Of a stretch of DNA of 46,884 nt, positions 22,696-30,340 are shown in pieces. The DNA comes from an uncultured Faecalibacterium sp. (GTDB lineage: Bacteria; Bacillota; Clostridia; Oscillospirales; Ruminococcaceae). Within the stretch, counting starts at the first letter, position 1, and every line of letters begins with the position of its first letter. Position numbers and translations under genes: made by a program. Below the pieces are notes generated by a model. That model was not told where the DNA came from and ran no database searches. It was given only the letters and a program-made list of their open reading frames with translations. The DNA is taken from NCBI GenBank assembly GCA_902463235.1, contig CABQER010000005.1:1-46884 (forward strand), read 5' to 3'.

Positions 22696-24711
22696 TCAAG
22701 TCGTTTCCGGTTCTGCCGGGGTATCTTGCAGCATGGCAAGGAACTCCTGTTCGGTCAGCACCGGCACGCCCAGCGCCTGTGCTTTGGTCAGCTTGGAGCC
22801 TGCCGCCGCACCGGCCACAACATAGGCTGTTTTTTTGGAGACAGAGCCGCTGGCTTTGCCGCCGTTTTTCACGATCAGCGCTTCCGCTTCGTTGCGGGAG
22901 AGGGTCTCCAGTGTACCGGTGACCACTAGCGTTTTTCCCGCCAGTTTGTCTCCCTTCGGTTCACCCTTCCACTGCATATTGACCCCGGCATCTGCAAGGC
23001 GGTGCACAAGGTCGGTGGTGCCTTCCTTGGCAAAGAACTCCACCACGCTTTGCGCCATCACACCGCCAAAGCCGTCGATCTGACTGATCTGCTCTGCGGT
23101 GGCTTCCCGGATGGCTTGCAGCGTGCCGAAATGCTCTGCCAACAGCGCAGCCGCCTTATCACCGATATTGCGGATGCCAAAACCAAAAAGAAGTTTATCC
23201 AGATTGTTCTGTTTGGAGGCAGTAATGGCCTGTAACAGATTGTCTGCGCTTTTTTCCTTGAATTTGTCCAGCTCCAGCAGCTGTTCCCGGGTCAACGTGT
23301 AGATATCTGCTGCGGAGTGCACCAGTTCCTTTTCCACCAATTGGGTGGCCACTGCCTCGCCCAGCCCTTCGATATCCATGGCATCCCGGGAGGCAAAATG
23401 GATGATATTGCGCAGTGCCTGTGCCGGGCACTCCGGGTTCACGCAGCGCAGAGCTGCTTCGTCCTCCAGATGCACCACCGGCGCACCGCAGGAGGGGCAG
23501 ACCGCAGGCATGGTGTAGGGTTCAGCGTCCTTTGCATGATGGGTGACCCCGATGACCTCCGGGATGATATCGCCCGCCTTGCGCACCTGAATGGTGTCCC
23601 CGATGCACAGCCCGAACTGCCGGATAAAGTCCTCGTTGTGGAGGGTGGCGCGAGCTACCGTGGTACCTGCCAGAAACACTGGATCGAAGCAGGCAGTGGG
23701 GGTGAGCACGCCGGTGCGGCCAACGGCCACCTCGATGCTGCGCAGAGTGGTCTCCTTGACCTCCGGCGGGTACTTGAAGGCGATGGCCCAGCGCGGGAAT
23801 TTGTTGGTGGAACCCATCAGTTCCCGCTGGGCAAAATCGTTTACCTTGATAACGGCACCGTCCATGTCAAAATCTAATTTTGCACGGTTCTGGCCGATAT
23901 TCTCAATCTCAGAAATGGCGTCCTCGATATCATGCACCACATGGTAGCGAGGCGATACGGGCAGGCCAAGGCTCTTGAGGTAATCCAAGCTTTCGGAATG
24001 CTTGGTCAGGGTCTTGCCCCGGATCTGCTGCACGTTGAACACAAAGATGGAAAGTCCCCGGCTGCCGGTGATGCGGGCATCCTTCTGCCGCAGAGAACCA
24101 GCTGCTGCATTGCGGGGATTTTTAAAAGGCGCAGCACCCTGCAATTCCTGCTCGGCACACAGGTGTTGAAAAGCCTTGTGAGGCATATACACCTCGCCGC
24201 GCACTTCCAGAAACTCCGGCGCATCCTTGAGGGTCTTGGGAATGCTGCGGATAGCACGCACGTTTGCGGTAACATCCTCACCCACCACGCCGTCACCGCG
24301 GGTGGAGGCGCGGACAAACTGCCCGTTCTCATACTCTAAGCTGCAAGAAAGACCGTCGATTTTGATCTCCACGACATATTCCGGTGTGACCCCGGCCTCG
24401 CGGACACGGCGGTCAAAGTCCCGCAGTTCGTCAAAAGAAAACGCATCCAGCAGGCTTTCCATCTTGACAGCATGGGTCACCTTGGGCAGCTTGCTGCTGG
24501 CGGTGCCGCCCACCTTCTGGGTGGGCGATGTTGCTGTGACGAGCTGAGGAAACTGCGCTTCCAGTTCCTTCAGTTCCCGCGTCAGGGCATCGTATTCAAA
24601 ATCCTCCAGCTCCGGCGCATCCTGATCGTAGTAAAGCCGGTTGTTTTTCTCAATAACAGCGCGCAACTCTTCCACGCGCTTTTTAGCCTGTTCCAGTTCC
24701 AAATGTTCCAC
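22696..24711 (-). CDS. ligA: NAD-dependent DNA ligase
   Basis: Seals nicks using NAD+ in replication and repair. The 671-residue product is full length. It has the Ia domain with NNRLYYDQDAPELEDFEYDA, the adenylation motif VEIKIDGLSCSLEY with catalytic Lys (about residue 116), RGDGVVGEDVTAN, SLRQKDARIT, an OB domain, a four-cysteine zinc finger (CPSCGAPV ... CVNPECPAQ), HhH repeats, and a C-terminal BRCT domain from about residue 590 (GKTLVVTGTLETLSRNEA). The start is GTG at 24711 with only GGGAG very close by, so initiation may depend on coupling to the 27-codon ORF that ends 12 bases upstream. Confidence 0.96.
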   Translation of the reverse strand: MEHLELEQAKKRVEELRAVIEKNNRLYYDQDAPELEDFEYDALTRELKELEAQFPQLVTATSPTQKVGGTASSKLPKVTHAVKMESLLDAFSFDELRDFDRRVREAGVTPEYVVEIKIDGLSCSLEYENGQFVRASTRGDGVVGEDVTANVRAIRSIPKTLKDAPEFLEVRGEVYMPHKAFQHLCAEQELQGAAPFKNPRNAAAGSLRQKDARITGSRGLSIFVFNVQQIRGKTLTKHSESLDYLKSLGLPVSPRYHVVHDIEDAISEIENIGQNRAKLDFDMDGAVIKVNDFAQRELMGSTNKFPRWAIAFKYPPEVKETTLRSIEVAVGRTGVLTPTACFDPVFLAGTTVARATLHNEDFIRQFGLCIGDTIQVRKAGDIIPEVIGVTHHAKDAEPYTMPAVCPSCGAPVVHLEDEAALRCVNPECPAQALRNIIHFASRDAMDIEGLGEAVATQLVEKELVHSAADIYTLTREQLLELDKFKEKSADNLLQAITASKQNNLDKLLFGFGIRNIGDKAAALLAEHFGTLQAIREATAEQISQIDGFGGVMAQSVVEFFAKEGTTDLVHRLADAGVNMQWKGEPKGDKLAGKTLVVTGTLETLSRNEAEALIVKNGGKASGSVSKKTAYVVAGAAAGSKLTKAQALGVPVLTEQEFLAMLQDTPAEPETT

Positions 24712-24723
24712 TCTCCCGCGATA

Positions 24724-24807
24724 TCATTTTACCGCCCGCCGTGCTGCTTTCCCGGCAGAAACTGTGCTGTACACCGGACACAGCAGGTAAGCGGTAGTCG
24801 TTTGCAT
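24724..24807 (-). CDS. Possible 27-residue small protein or leader peptide upstream of ligA
   Basis: On the minus strand a perfect AAGGAGG (complement 24814-24820) lies six bases before an ATG that opens a 27-codon frame beginning MQTTTAYLLCPV and ending in a basic GKAARRAVK. Another ATG two codons earlier (24813) directly abuts the ribosome site. A TATACT element lies immediately upstream of the ribosome site. The stop is 12 bases before the weakly marked GTG start of ligA, so this frame may drive ligA translation by coupling, or may be a small basic peptide. I recognise no family. The evidence is the ribosome site, spacing and position only. Confidence 0.45.
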   Translation of the reverse strand: MQTTTAYLLCPVYSTVSAGKAARRAVK

Positions 24808-24826
24808 TTGCATCCTCCTTAGTATA

Positions 24827-25055
24827 CCACATCCATAGACGCTCTGCAAAGCATTAAATACAAATCGTATTCTCGAGACGCTCTCATGCGTTGAAATCGA
24901 TATCAGTGCATCCAATGCGTTGATTTATAATCACTTGCGAAAGATACTAAACGTATATTCATTATATTTTACGTCGATAATTCATTTTATTTCAAGCATC
25001 CTTTTACAGTGACTTTTAGTAATTCTTTCCGTTGCATTTTCTACGCAGTACGGAC
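24827..25055. other. AT-rich intergenic stretch between ligA and the SipL-like gene
   Basis: About 230 bases clearly richer in A/T than the surroundings. It contains repeated short words (GAGACGCTCT-like at about 24836 and 24875; TGCGTTGA at about 24889 and 24918) and several TATAAT-like elements on the minus strand that could be ligA promoters (for example within 24960-24975). No coding frame with a ribosome site was found. No tRNA or known riboswitch was recognised. Confidence 0.6.
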
Positions 25056-25109
25056 AAAAAAACACCCCCTCCCCGGCGCGGCAGCTTGTGCCGTCCGGGA
25101 AAGGGGTAC
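25056..25109 (-). terminator. Terminator after the SipL-like gene
   Basis: On the minus strand ACCCCTTTCCCGG pairs imperfectly with the later CCGGGGAGGGGGT. The run TTTTTTT follows. The gene's stop is about 16 bases before the hairpin. Confidence 0.8.
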
Positions 25110-25124
25110 AGTTAAGTTTGCAGC

Positions 25125-26642
25125 TCAGGTGACCGGGATCAGCAGCCGCTGTGCCTGCGGCAGACTGGAAAGTTCCTCTTCCAGTTGGTTTGCCGCAAGG
25201 ATCTGCGCCGGAGCCACATGGAACCGCCGTGCCACTGCGAACACCTCCTCCCCCGCCTGCGCATAGTAGATCCGCAGTGCGATCTCAGGGTCGGTATCGG
25301 GCAGCGGATCGCCAAGAGTGATGCTGCCAATGACCGGGCTGGTGGTACAGCCCAAGATCGTACCCTCTGCCCGCACGGTAATGGTGGCTTCCAGCGTACC
25401 GCCCGCACAGGTGCATTGCACGTTCTCGGTGCTCAGCCAGCATTCCGGCACAAGTACCGTTCCCTCCGGCGGCGTAATGGGCAGAGGAATATTGACCTCC
25501 AAGGTTTTCTCGTAGCTTTCCAGCTCGCCGAGGGTATTCTCTGCAAGGGCTGTTACCACCGCTTTTGCGGAAAGCACCCAGCCCTCCCCTTTTGGGATGG
25601 TCTGCTGGGGGCCGTAGTGTACAAAGCAGGCTCGCAGCTGTGCCCCTGCATCCGGCAGCGGGCCGGAGCCTGTGGTGGTGGCGGTATCGTTCAGGGTGCA
25701 GAGCAACTGCTCTGTGATGAGCGGCTGCGGCGTGAGCTCCGTTTCAAACCGGGTGGAAAAAGCATCCACCGCCACTTGCAGCTGGTAGCTGCGCCATGCC
25801 CGCAGATGCAGCATGACGTTTGCCGTCAGCTGGGCGGCGGCGCTTTCTGCCTGTGACAAGGTAAAACCAACCGGCTCTGCCACGCATAAGCAGCGGCAGT
25901 CTTCGGTGATGCCCTCTAAATCTATCACCTGCTGGAAAGGCAGTGCCGCCGCCTGACTTTGCAAGGCAGTGTCCCCTTCTGCCCGCCATGCACACTGCAC
26001 CCGCAGCTCCCCCTTAACCACAGCCTTTCCGGCAAGCAGCTTTACCTCTGCCACACAGGCGTTGCCGGTGATATCCAGTACAGCCGCCGGGGGCTTTGCA
26101 AAGACCAGTTCGCCTTCCAAGGTGACCAGCTTATCCAGCACCGCCACGCTGCGCATGCCTTGCAGTGTACGCAGCTGCTGCTCGATGCCGCCATCTGCCA
26201 GTGCGGTGATGACCTCGGTCTTACATTGGGTGTGCACCGTGACTACCAGCCCGTAGGCTCCCCGTACCTCGATGCGGCGCGGGTCTGCTGCGCGGGTGTT
26301 GAGGTACTCTGTCTGCCCTTCCACCACGGCTGTCCATGCGGTAAAGGTCAGCTCCGGCAGTTCCAGCTGCCGGGTGAAGGGCAGCTTTTGCTCGGTCTGG
26401 CACAGGCCTTTTTCCGCTTCGCTCTGATAAAACACTGTGCAGCGCAGATAGCCCTCTAAGGTAAGCCTGCCCGGCTGCAACTGTCGTTGCAGCACCACCG
26501 GGCGGACAAAGCACTTGACCAGCTTGCCCACCGGCGGCAGATCGTCCGAGATGCGGATCTCGGTCTCCAGCGGAAGTTCTGCTTTTACGGTACAGCCTGC
26601 CCCGCCCTGCGGCAGCGTGTCCCGGAATATCTTCAGTTCCAT
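25125..26642 (-). CDS. SipL/SpoVID-like spore coat morphogenetic protein (DUF3794/SPOCS plus LysM)
   Basis: A 505-residue protein with repeated beta-rich DUF3794/SPOCS-type segments over about residues 20-440 and a C-terminal LysM domain from about 455 (YYAQAGEEVFAVARRFHVAP, then ILAANQLEEE). Typical phrases are KVKCFVRPVVLQ-like VKCFVRPVVL, LEGYLRCTVFYQSE, LPFTRQLELPE and VVKGELRVQCAWRA. In Clostridioides difficile SipL has this design and tethers SpoIVA and the coat to the forespore surface. The ATG at 26642 has AAAGGAGCGC upstream; a longer frame to 26741 would run into a terminator stem. A strong sigma-E-like promoter lies immediately upstream. It is transcribed alone. Confidence 0.87.
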   Translation of the reverse strand: MELKIFRDTLPQGGAGCTVKAELPLETEIRISDDLPPVGKLVKCFVRPVVLQRQLQPGRLTLEGYLRCTVFYQSEAEKGLCQTEQKLPFTRQLELPELTFTAWTAVVEGQTEYLNTRAADPRRIEVRGAYGLVVTVHTQCKTEVITALADGGIEQQLRTLQGMRSVAVLDKLVTLEGELVFAKPPAAVLDITGNACVAEVKLLAGKAVVKGELRVQCAWRAEGDTALQSQAAALPFQQVIDLEGITEDCRCLCVAEPVGFTLSQAESAAAQLTANVMLHLRAWRSYQLQVAVDAFSTRFETELTPQPLITEQLLCTLNDTATTTGSGPLPDAGAQLRACFVHYGPQQTIPKGEGWVLSAKAVVTALAENTLGELESYEKTLEVNIPLPITPPEGTVLVPECWLSTENVQCTCAGGTLEATITVRAEGTILGCTTSPVIGSITLGDPLPDTDPEIALRIYYAQAGEEVFAVARRFHVAPAQILAANQLEEELSSLPQAQRLLIPVT

Positions 26643-26678
26643 GTGCAGTGCGCTCCTTTCCCTGTCCGTTTCCGTAAG

Positions 26679-26707
26679 AGTGTATGCGGCGAAAGGCGGC
26701 GGTATGC
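26679..26707 (-). promoter_or_regulatory. Sigma-E-type promoter of the SipL-like gene
   Basis: On the minus strand GCATACC (complement 26701-26707), 14-base spacer, CATACACT (complement 26679-26686). Both the -10 (CATACAmT) and the 14-base spacing fit the sigma-E consensus, and the -35 has the expected central ATA. The transcript would start about 30 bases before the gene. Confidence 0.7.
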
Positions 26708-26714
26708 CGACAGC

Positions 26715-26754
26715 AAAAGGCCGGTGTGCAGCAGCTGCCACACACCGGCCTTTT
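26715..26754. terminator. Bidirectional terminator after spoVM
   Basis: AAAAGGCCGGTGTG (26715-26728) and CACACCGGCCTTTT (26741-26754) are exact reverse complements around a 12-base loop, with A/T runs on both sides. It ends the long yicC-to-spoVM operon just six bases after the spoVM stop. Confidence 0.93.
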
Positions 26755-26760
26755 ATGGAT

Positions 26761-26841
26761 TCAGTTCTCTTTGCGGATGCCGAACAGCTTGCGCAGAATG
26801 CCGCACAGCGCTTTCGGGCTGCGAATGACCACTACCTGCAT
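26761..26841 (-). CDS. spoVM: Stage V sporulation protein M, 26 residues
   Basis: A 26-residue amphipathic peptide beginning MQVVVIRSPKALCGI and ending in a basic RKEN. Bacillus SpoVM is also 26 residues and begins MKFYTIKLPKFLGGI, ending FRKD. The shared pattern is a proline at position 9, the CG/GG-I turn, and a basic amphipathic helix. SpoVM binds the convex forespore membrane and anchors SpoIVA for cortex and coat assembly. Synteny is decisive: in Bacillus the order prpC-prkC-rsgA-rpe-thiN-spoVM is the same. Ribosome-like GGCGGGGTGGAG precedes the ATG. It is too short for routine gene finding. A terminator follows directly; a TATAAT lies 32 bases upstream. Confidence 0.88.
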   Translation of the reverse strand: MQVVVIRSPKALCGILRKLFGIRKEN

Positions 26842-26872
26842 CTCCACCCCGCCTTTCGCTCATGTTTAACCC

Positions 26873-26878
26873 ATTATA
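26873..26878 (-). promoter_or_regulatory. Candidate -10 element upstream of spoVM
   Basis: TATAAT on the minus strand in the 70-base thiN-spoVM gap. No good -35 is seen at 17 bases (GAACAT), so spoVM may have an extra weak promoter besides read-through from thiN. Confidence 0.35.
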
Positions 26879-26911
26879 GCGTCTGGCAGGCAAAAATGTT
26901 CCGGGATGGGG

Positions 26912-27547
26912 TCAATCTGCGATGGTCTCCACCACCACAAGCGCACCCTGCCGGGTGCTGACGGTGATGCAGTCTGAGCCTTCGGCGTACTCGTTGCTCA
27001 CACCCAGCGGATAGCCTGCTGTGAGCACGGCATCCTCCAGCTCGTAAAAGGAACCTTTTTCGCACACGCCCTCGGCACGCCCCTCCATGGGGAAGACTGA
27101 GAAGTAGAAGAACTTCTCCTTGGGATAGCTGCGGCTCTCGCCCGGCAGCACAAAGGTGATGCGGGAGCGCTCGTCCTGCAAGGCGGCGCGGATGCCGCGC
27201 TGTTCCAGCCCAAGGCCGGTGCACAGGTTTGCAAGGGTGTGCTCCACCCGCTTGCCGCCCAGTGCGCCCAGCAAAAGCACCTCGTCAAAACCCTTTTGCA
27301 CAGCAAGCTTTGCGGCATACTCGGTATCGGTGTCGTCCTTGACGTGGGGCAGTACCACGATATCGTCCTGATCCTGCTGCGGACAGGGAGCGGAATCAAA
27401 ATCGCCTACGATGATATCCGGCTTGCAGCCCAGCCGCGCGCAGTTGCGGTAGCCCGCATCGCAGGCAATGATAAAATCATCGCTGCGCAGCAGGTGCCTG
27501 AGCTCCGGCTGCACCGGGCAGGCGGAAAGGATCACACAACGGGACAT
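26912..27547 (-). CDS. thiN: Thiamine pyrophosphokinase
   Basis: Transfers pyrophosphate from ATP to thiamine, giving thiamine diphosphate, the cofactor of Dxs in this window. The 211-residue product has FIIACDAGYRNCARLGCKPD, DIIVGDFDSA, VLPHVKDDTDTEYAAKLA and LLGALGGKRVEHTLANL, all conserved in TPK/ThiN. The C-terminal beta domain has GYPLGVSNEYAEGSDCITVS. Ribosome site GGAAGGAAG lies upstream of the ATG. It follows rsgA by 18 bases; in Bacillus rpe lies between these two genes and is absent here. Confidence 0.95.
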   Translation of the reverse strand: MSRCVILSACPVQPELRHLLRSDDFIIACDAGYRNCARLGCKPDIIVGDFDSAPCPQQDQDDIVVLPHVKDDTDTEYAAKLAVQKGFDEVLLLGALGGKRVEHTLANLCTGLGLEQRGIRAALQDERSRITFVLPGESRSYPKEKFFYFSVFPMEGRAEGVCEKGSFYELEDAVLTAGYPLGVSNEYAEGSDCITVSTRQGALVVVETIAD

Positions 27548-27565
27548 TTTATTCTTCCTTCCGTA

Positions 27566-28444
27566 TTACACTTTCGGGCGCTGCCAATCCTTGACATCCT
27601 TTACTTCGTCATACATGGCGCAATAACTGTCGTACCGTGTCTGGGAAAGCCTGCCCTCTGTCAGCGCCGCCCGCACAGCACAGCCTTTTTCGCTGCGGTG
27701 GGAGCAGCCGGTAAACTGGCACTGACCCAGATAAGGGCCAAATTCCGGGAAGGCGTGCTCCAGATTCTCCTTGGGGATGAACCCTGCACGGTTCGCCTCC
27801 AGACTGGCAAAGCCCGGGGTGTCGGCAATGCGTCCGCCGTAAGCTTCAAAGATGGTCACCTCGCGGGTGGTGTGGCGGCCGCGCCCCAGCTTCTGGCTGA
27901 TGGCGCTGGTCTCGCGGGCAGCGTCCGGCAGCAGCGCGTTCAGCAGGGTGGATTTCCCCACACCGGAGTTGCCGCAGAAGGCGCACAGCCTGCCGTTGAT
28001 CCACTGCTTCACTTCGTCCAGCCCTGCACCGCTTTCGTAGTCGATACGGATAAACGGCAGGGTGGATTTTGCGTAGGCATTTGCCAGAAAATCCGCCTCG
28101 GCAAGGTCGCTTTTGGTGCACACCACCACCGGCTGCACGCCCTTATCCACCGCAATGGCCGAAAGCTTATCCAGCACCAGCGTGCTGGGGGTAGGCTGGG
28201 TGGTGCTGGCCACAAGGAACAGCACATCCAGATTTGCCACCGGCGGGCGCACAAAAACGTTTTTGCGGGGTGCGATCTGCGCAATGACCGCTGCGCCGTT
28301 CTCGGTTTCCAACGTCACCTCATCCCCTGCCACAGGGGTGATCTTCTGTTTGCGGAAAATGCCGCGGGGTTTGCACTCCACGATACCGTCCGGCGTTTTT
28401 ACATAGTAAAAGCCGCCAATGCCTTTTATGATATAACCGTTCAT
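27566..28444 (-). CDS. rsgA: Ribosome small-subunit-dependent GTPase RsgA
   Basis: Circularly permuted GTPase that checks late 30S assembly (CpgA in Bacillus). The 292-residue product has an N-terminal OB domain (GYIIKGIGGFYYVKTPDG), then the permuted G motifs: VVCTKSDLAEADF (G4), GNSGVGKSTLLNALLP (G1), RHTTREV (G2) and DTPGF (G3). A C-terminal zinc knuckle follows in GQCQFTGCSHRSEKGCAV. The ATG at 28444 is chosen over one two codons earlier from GGAGG spacing. In Bacillus PrkC phosphorylates this protein, and prkC lies directly upstream here, 12 bases away. Confidence 0.96.
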   Translation of the reverse strand: MNGYIIKGIGGFYYVKTPDGIVECKPRGIFRKQKITPVAGDEVTLETENGAAVIAQIAPRKNVFVRPPVANLDVLFLVASTTQPTPSTLVLDKLSAIAVDKGVQPVVVCTKSDLAEADFLANAYAKSTLPFIRIDYESGAGLDEVKQWINGRLCAFCGNSGVGKSTLLNALLPDAARETSAISQKLGRGRHTTREVTIFEAYGGRIADTPGFASLEANRAGFIPKENLEHAFPEFGPYLGQCQFTGCSHRSEKGCAVRAALTEGRLSQTRYDSYCAMYDEVKDVKDWQRPKV

Positions 28445-28456
28445 GCACATCCTCCG

Positions 28457-30340
28457 TCAGCCCAGCAGCGAGGACCACCAGTCCAGAATACCGCCGCCTG
28501 TGGAGCTGCTGCTGGAGCTCGGCTCGCTGCTGCCGCTGGTGCTCTCACCGCCGGTAGAACCTTCGCCCGTGGTGCCGGAAGTGCCGTCACCGCCAGGCTG
28601 CTCCGGTTCCTGTACCGGTGCAGCGCCTGCGCTGACCACAACGTTTACGCGGCTGTTCAGCTTTGCGGTAGCACCTGCCGCCGGGTTCTGGCTGAGCACT
28701 GTACCTGCGGGCTGGTCGCTGTATTCTTCGCTCTGGCTGCCAAGACCCAGATGGTTCTGCACCAGCAGGGTGCGGGCATCATTCACGCTCATACCGGTAA
28801 GCGAGGGCACCTTGGTGGTGGTGGACACCTGCGGACGGCTGATATAAAGGATGACCGTAGAGCCTGCCGCTACCTGCGTACCGGCGGCAGGGTCGGTGCG
28901 GATGACCGCGCCGGAAGCCACGGTGGTATCCACAGCCTGCGTGACCAGCACCGAAACGCCCAGTGCCTTGAGCTGCTGTTCGGCATCGGTCTGCACATAG
29001 TTGGTCAGATCCGGCACAGTGACATACTGGGTGCCCAGACTGACGGTCAGCGTTACGCTCTGACCCTCGCGGACGGTGCGGCCGGACACCGGCGACTGCT
29101 TGTAGATATAACCGGCGGCATAGTTGCTGTTATACTCTTCTTCCCACTCCGGGGAGATCTGGCCGGATGCGATCTGATCCGTGGCCATGGCCTGATCCTT
29201 AGTCATGCCGATATAATCTCCAAGGGTGACATCGGCTTTGTTGTTCATCAGGTTGGAGGAGTCGTTCAGGATCATCCAGCACAGCGCCATGCAGGCCAGT
29301 GCAAAGGCAATGGTGATACCGAACAATGCAGGCAAAAAGACGGTACGGCGCTTTTTACCCGGCTTGCTTTTGCCGTTTTTGCGGGGGGCGGGCTGTTCGT
29401 TCTGACGGATCGCGCGGTTCTGGTTCATGGTACGTTTCACCACCTTTTCGGGTGCTTCTTCTGTAATATACTGATATTCAAACAACACGGAGGGGTTCTG
29501 CACATAGGTATCCAGTGCTTCCAGCATCGCCCGTGCCGAGGGGTAGCGGTTCTGGGGGAGCTTGGCCATAGCCTTTTCGGTGATCTCCACCAGCGCATAG
29601 GGCACCTCCGGTGCCAGCTCGTGCAACGAGCGGGGCTCGTCCGAGATCTGCTTGATGGCAACCTCTACCACGTCATCTGCATCAAAGGGCAGATGACCGG
29701 AGAGCATCTCGTACATCATGACGCCTACCGAGTAAATGTCGCTGGTGCGGTCGGTCTCGTCCCCCTTGGCCTGTTCCGGGCTGATATAATGCACGCTGCC
29801 CATCGCCTTGCCGGCCAGCATCTGGTTATCTGCCCGGGAAATGCGGGCAATACCAAAGTCCATCATGCGCAGCTGGCCGTTATCCAGCAGCATAATATTC
29901 TGGGGCTTGATATCCCGGTGCACGACGCCGTTGGCGTGGGCATGCTCCAGCGCCTTGAGGATCTGGGAGATGAAGTGCACGGTCTCCCGGCTGGAAAGCT
30001 TGCCGCCCCGCTCGTTGAGGTACTCCCGCAGGGTCATGCCGTCCACATACTCCATAACGATATACTGCAGATGGTCGTTGACCGAAACATCGTACACCTT
30101 GACGATATTGGGGTGGTTCAGCAGAGAGATGGCCTTGGATTCGTTTTTAAAGCGGCGCACAAGATCCGGGTCGTGCATATATTCCTGCCGCAGCACCTTG
30201 ACAGCCACCACAGTCCCGGCGGGCACGGGACCGTTCTGTCCCCGCATGACCGCCTTATACACGTTGGCCATGCCGCCGGAGCCGATCAGTTCCTGCACCT
30301 CGTACAGGCCGTCCAGTCTTTTACCGATCAGGTTATCCAT
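28457..30340 (-). CDS. prkC: PASTA-domain Ser/Thr protein kinase PrkC
   Basis: Membrane kinase that senses peptidoglycan fragments and regulates growth, wall synthesis and spore revival in Bacillus. The 627-residue product has a Hanks kinase domain (about residues 10-270) with GSGGMANVYKAVMRG, VAVKVLRQEY, HRDIKPQNIML, MDFGIAR and SPEQAKGD. A juxtamembrane basic stretch follows, then one membrane helix (about 340-362). Three extracellular PASTA repeats follow (about 375-440, 441-507, 508-577), and a Ser/Gly/Thr-rich tail that ends in a hydrophobic ILDWWSSLLG. Its start overlaps the prpC stop by eight bases, so kinase and phosphatase are coupled. Confidence 0.96.
   Translation of the reverse strand: MDNLIGKRLDGLYEVQELIGSGGMANVYKAVMRGQNGPVPAGTVVAVKVLRQEYMHDPDLVRRFKNESKAISLLNHPNIVKVYDVSVNDHLQYIVMEYVDGMTLREYLNERGGKLSSRETVHFISQILKALEHAHANGVVHRDIKPQNIMLLDNGQLRMMDFGIARISRADNQMLAGKAMGSVHYISPEQAKGDETDRTSDIYSVGVMMYEMLSGHLPFDADDVVEVAIKQISDEPRSLHELAPEVPYALVEITEKAMAKLPQNRYPSARAMLEALDTYVQNPSVLFEYQYITEEAPEKVVKRTMNQNRAIRQNEQPAPRKNGKSKPGKKRRTVFLPALFGITIAFALACMALCWMILNDSSNLMNNKADVTLGDYIGMTKDQAMATDQIASGQISPEWEEEYNSNYAAGYIYKQSPVSGRTVREGQSVTLTVSLGTQYVTVPDLTNYVQTDAEQQLKALGVSVLVTQAVDTTVASGAVIRTDPAAGTQVAAGSTVILYISRPQVSTTTKVPSLTGMSVNDARTLLVQNHLGLGSQSEEYSDQPAGTVLSQNPAAGATAKLNSRVNVVVSAGAAPVQEPEQPGGDGTSGTTGEGSTGGESTSGSSEPSSSSSSTGGGILDWWSSLLG

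Noticed and set aside
21410..22825. A 471-codon rightward frame opposite spoIIIAB, spoIIIAA and the ligA terminator
   Set aside because: It runs through two recognised genes and a terminator stem, with no ribosome site.
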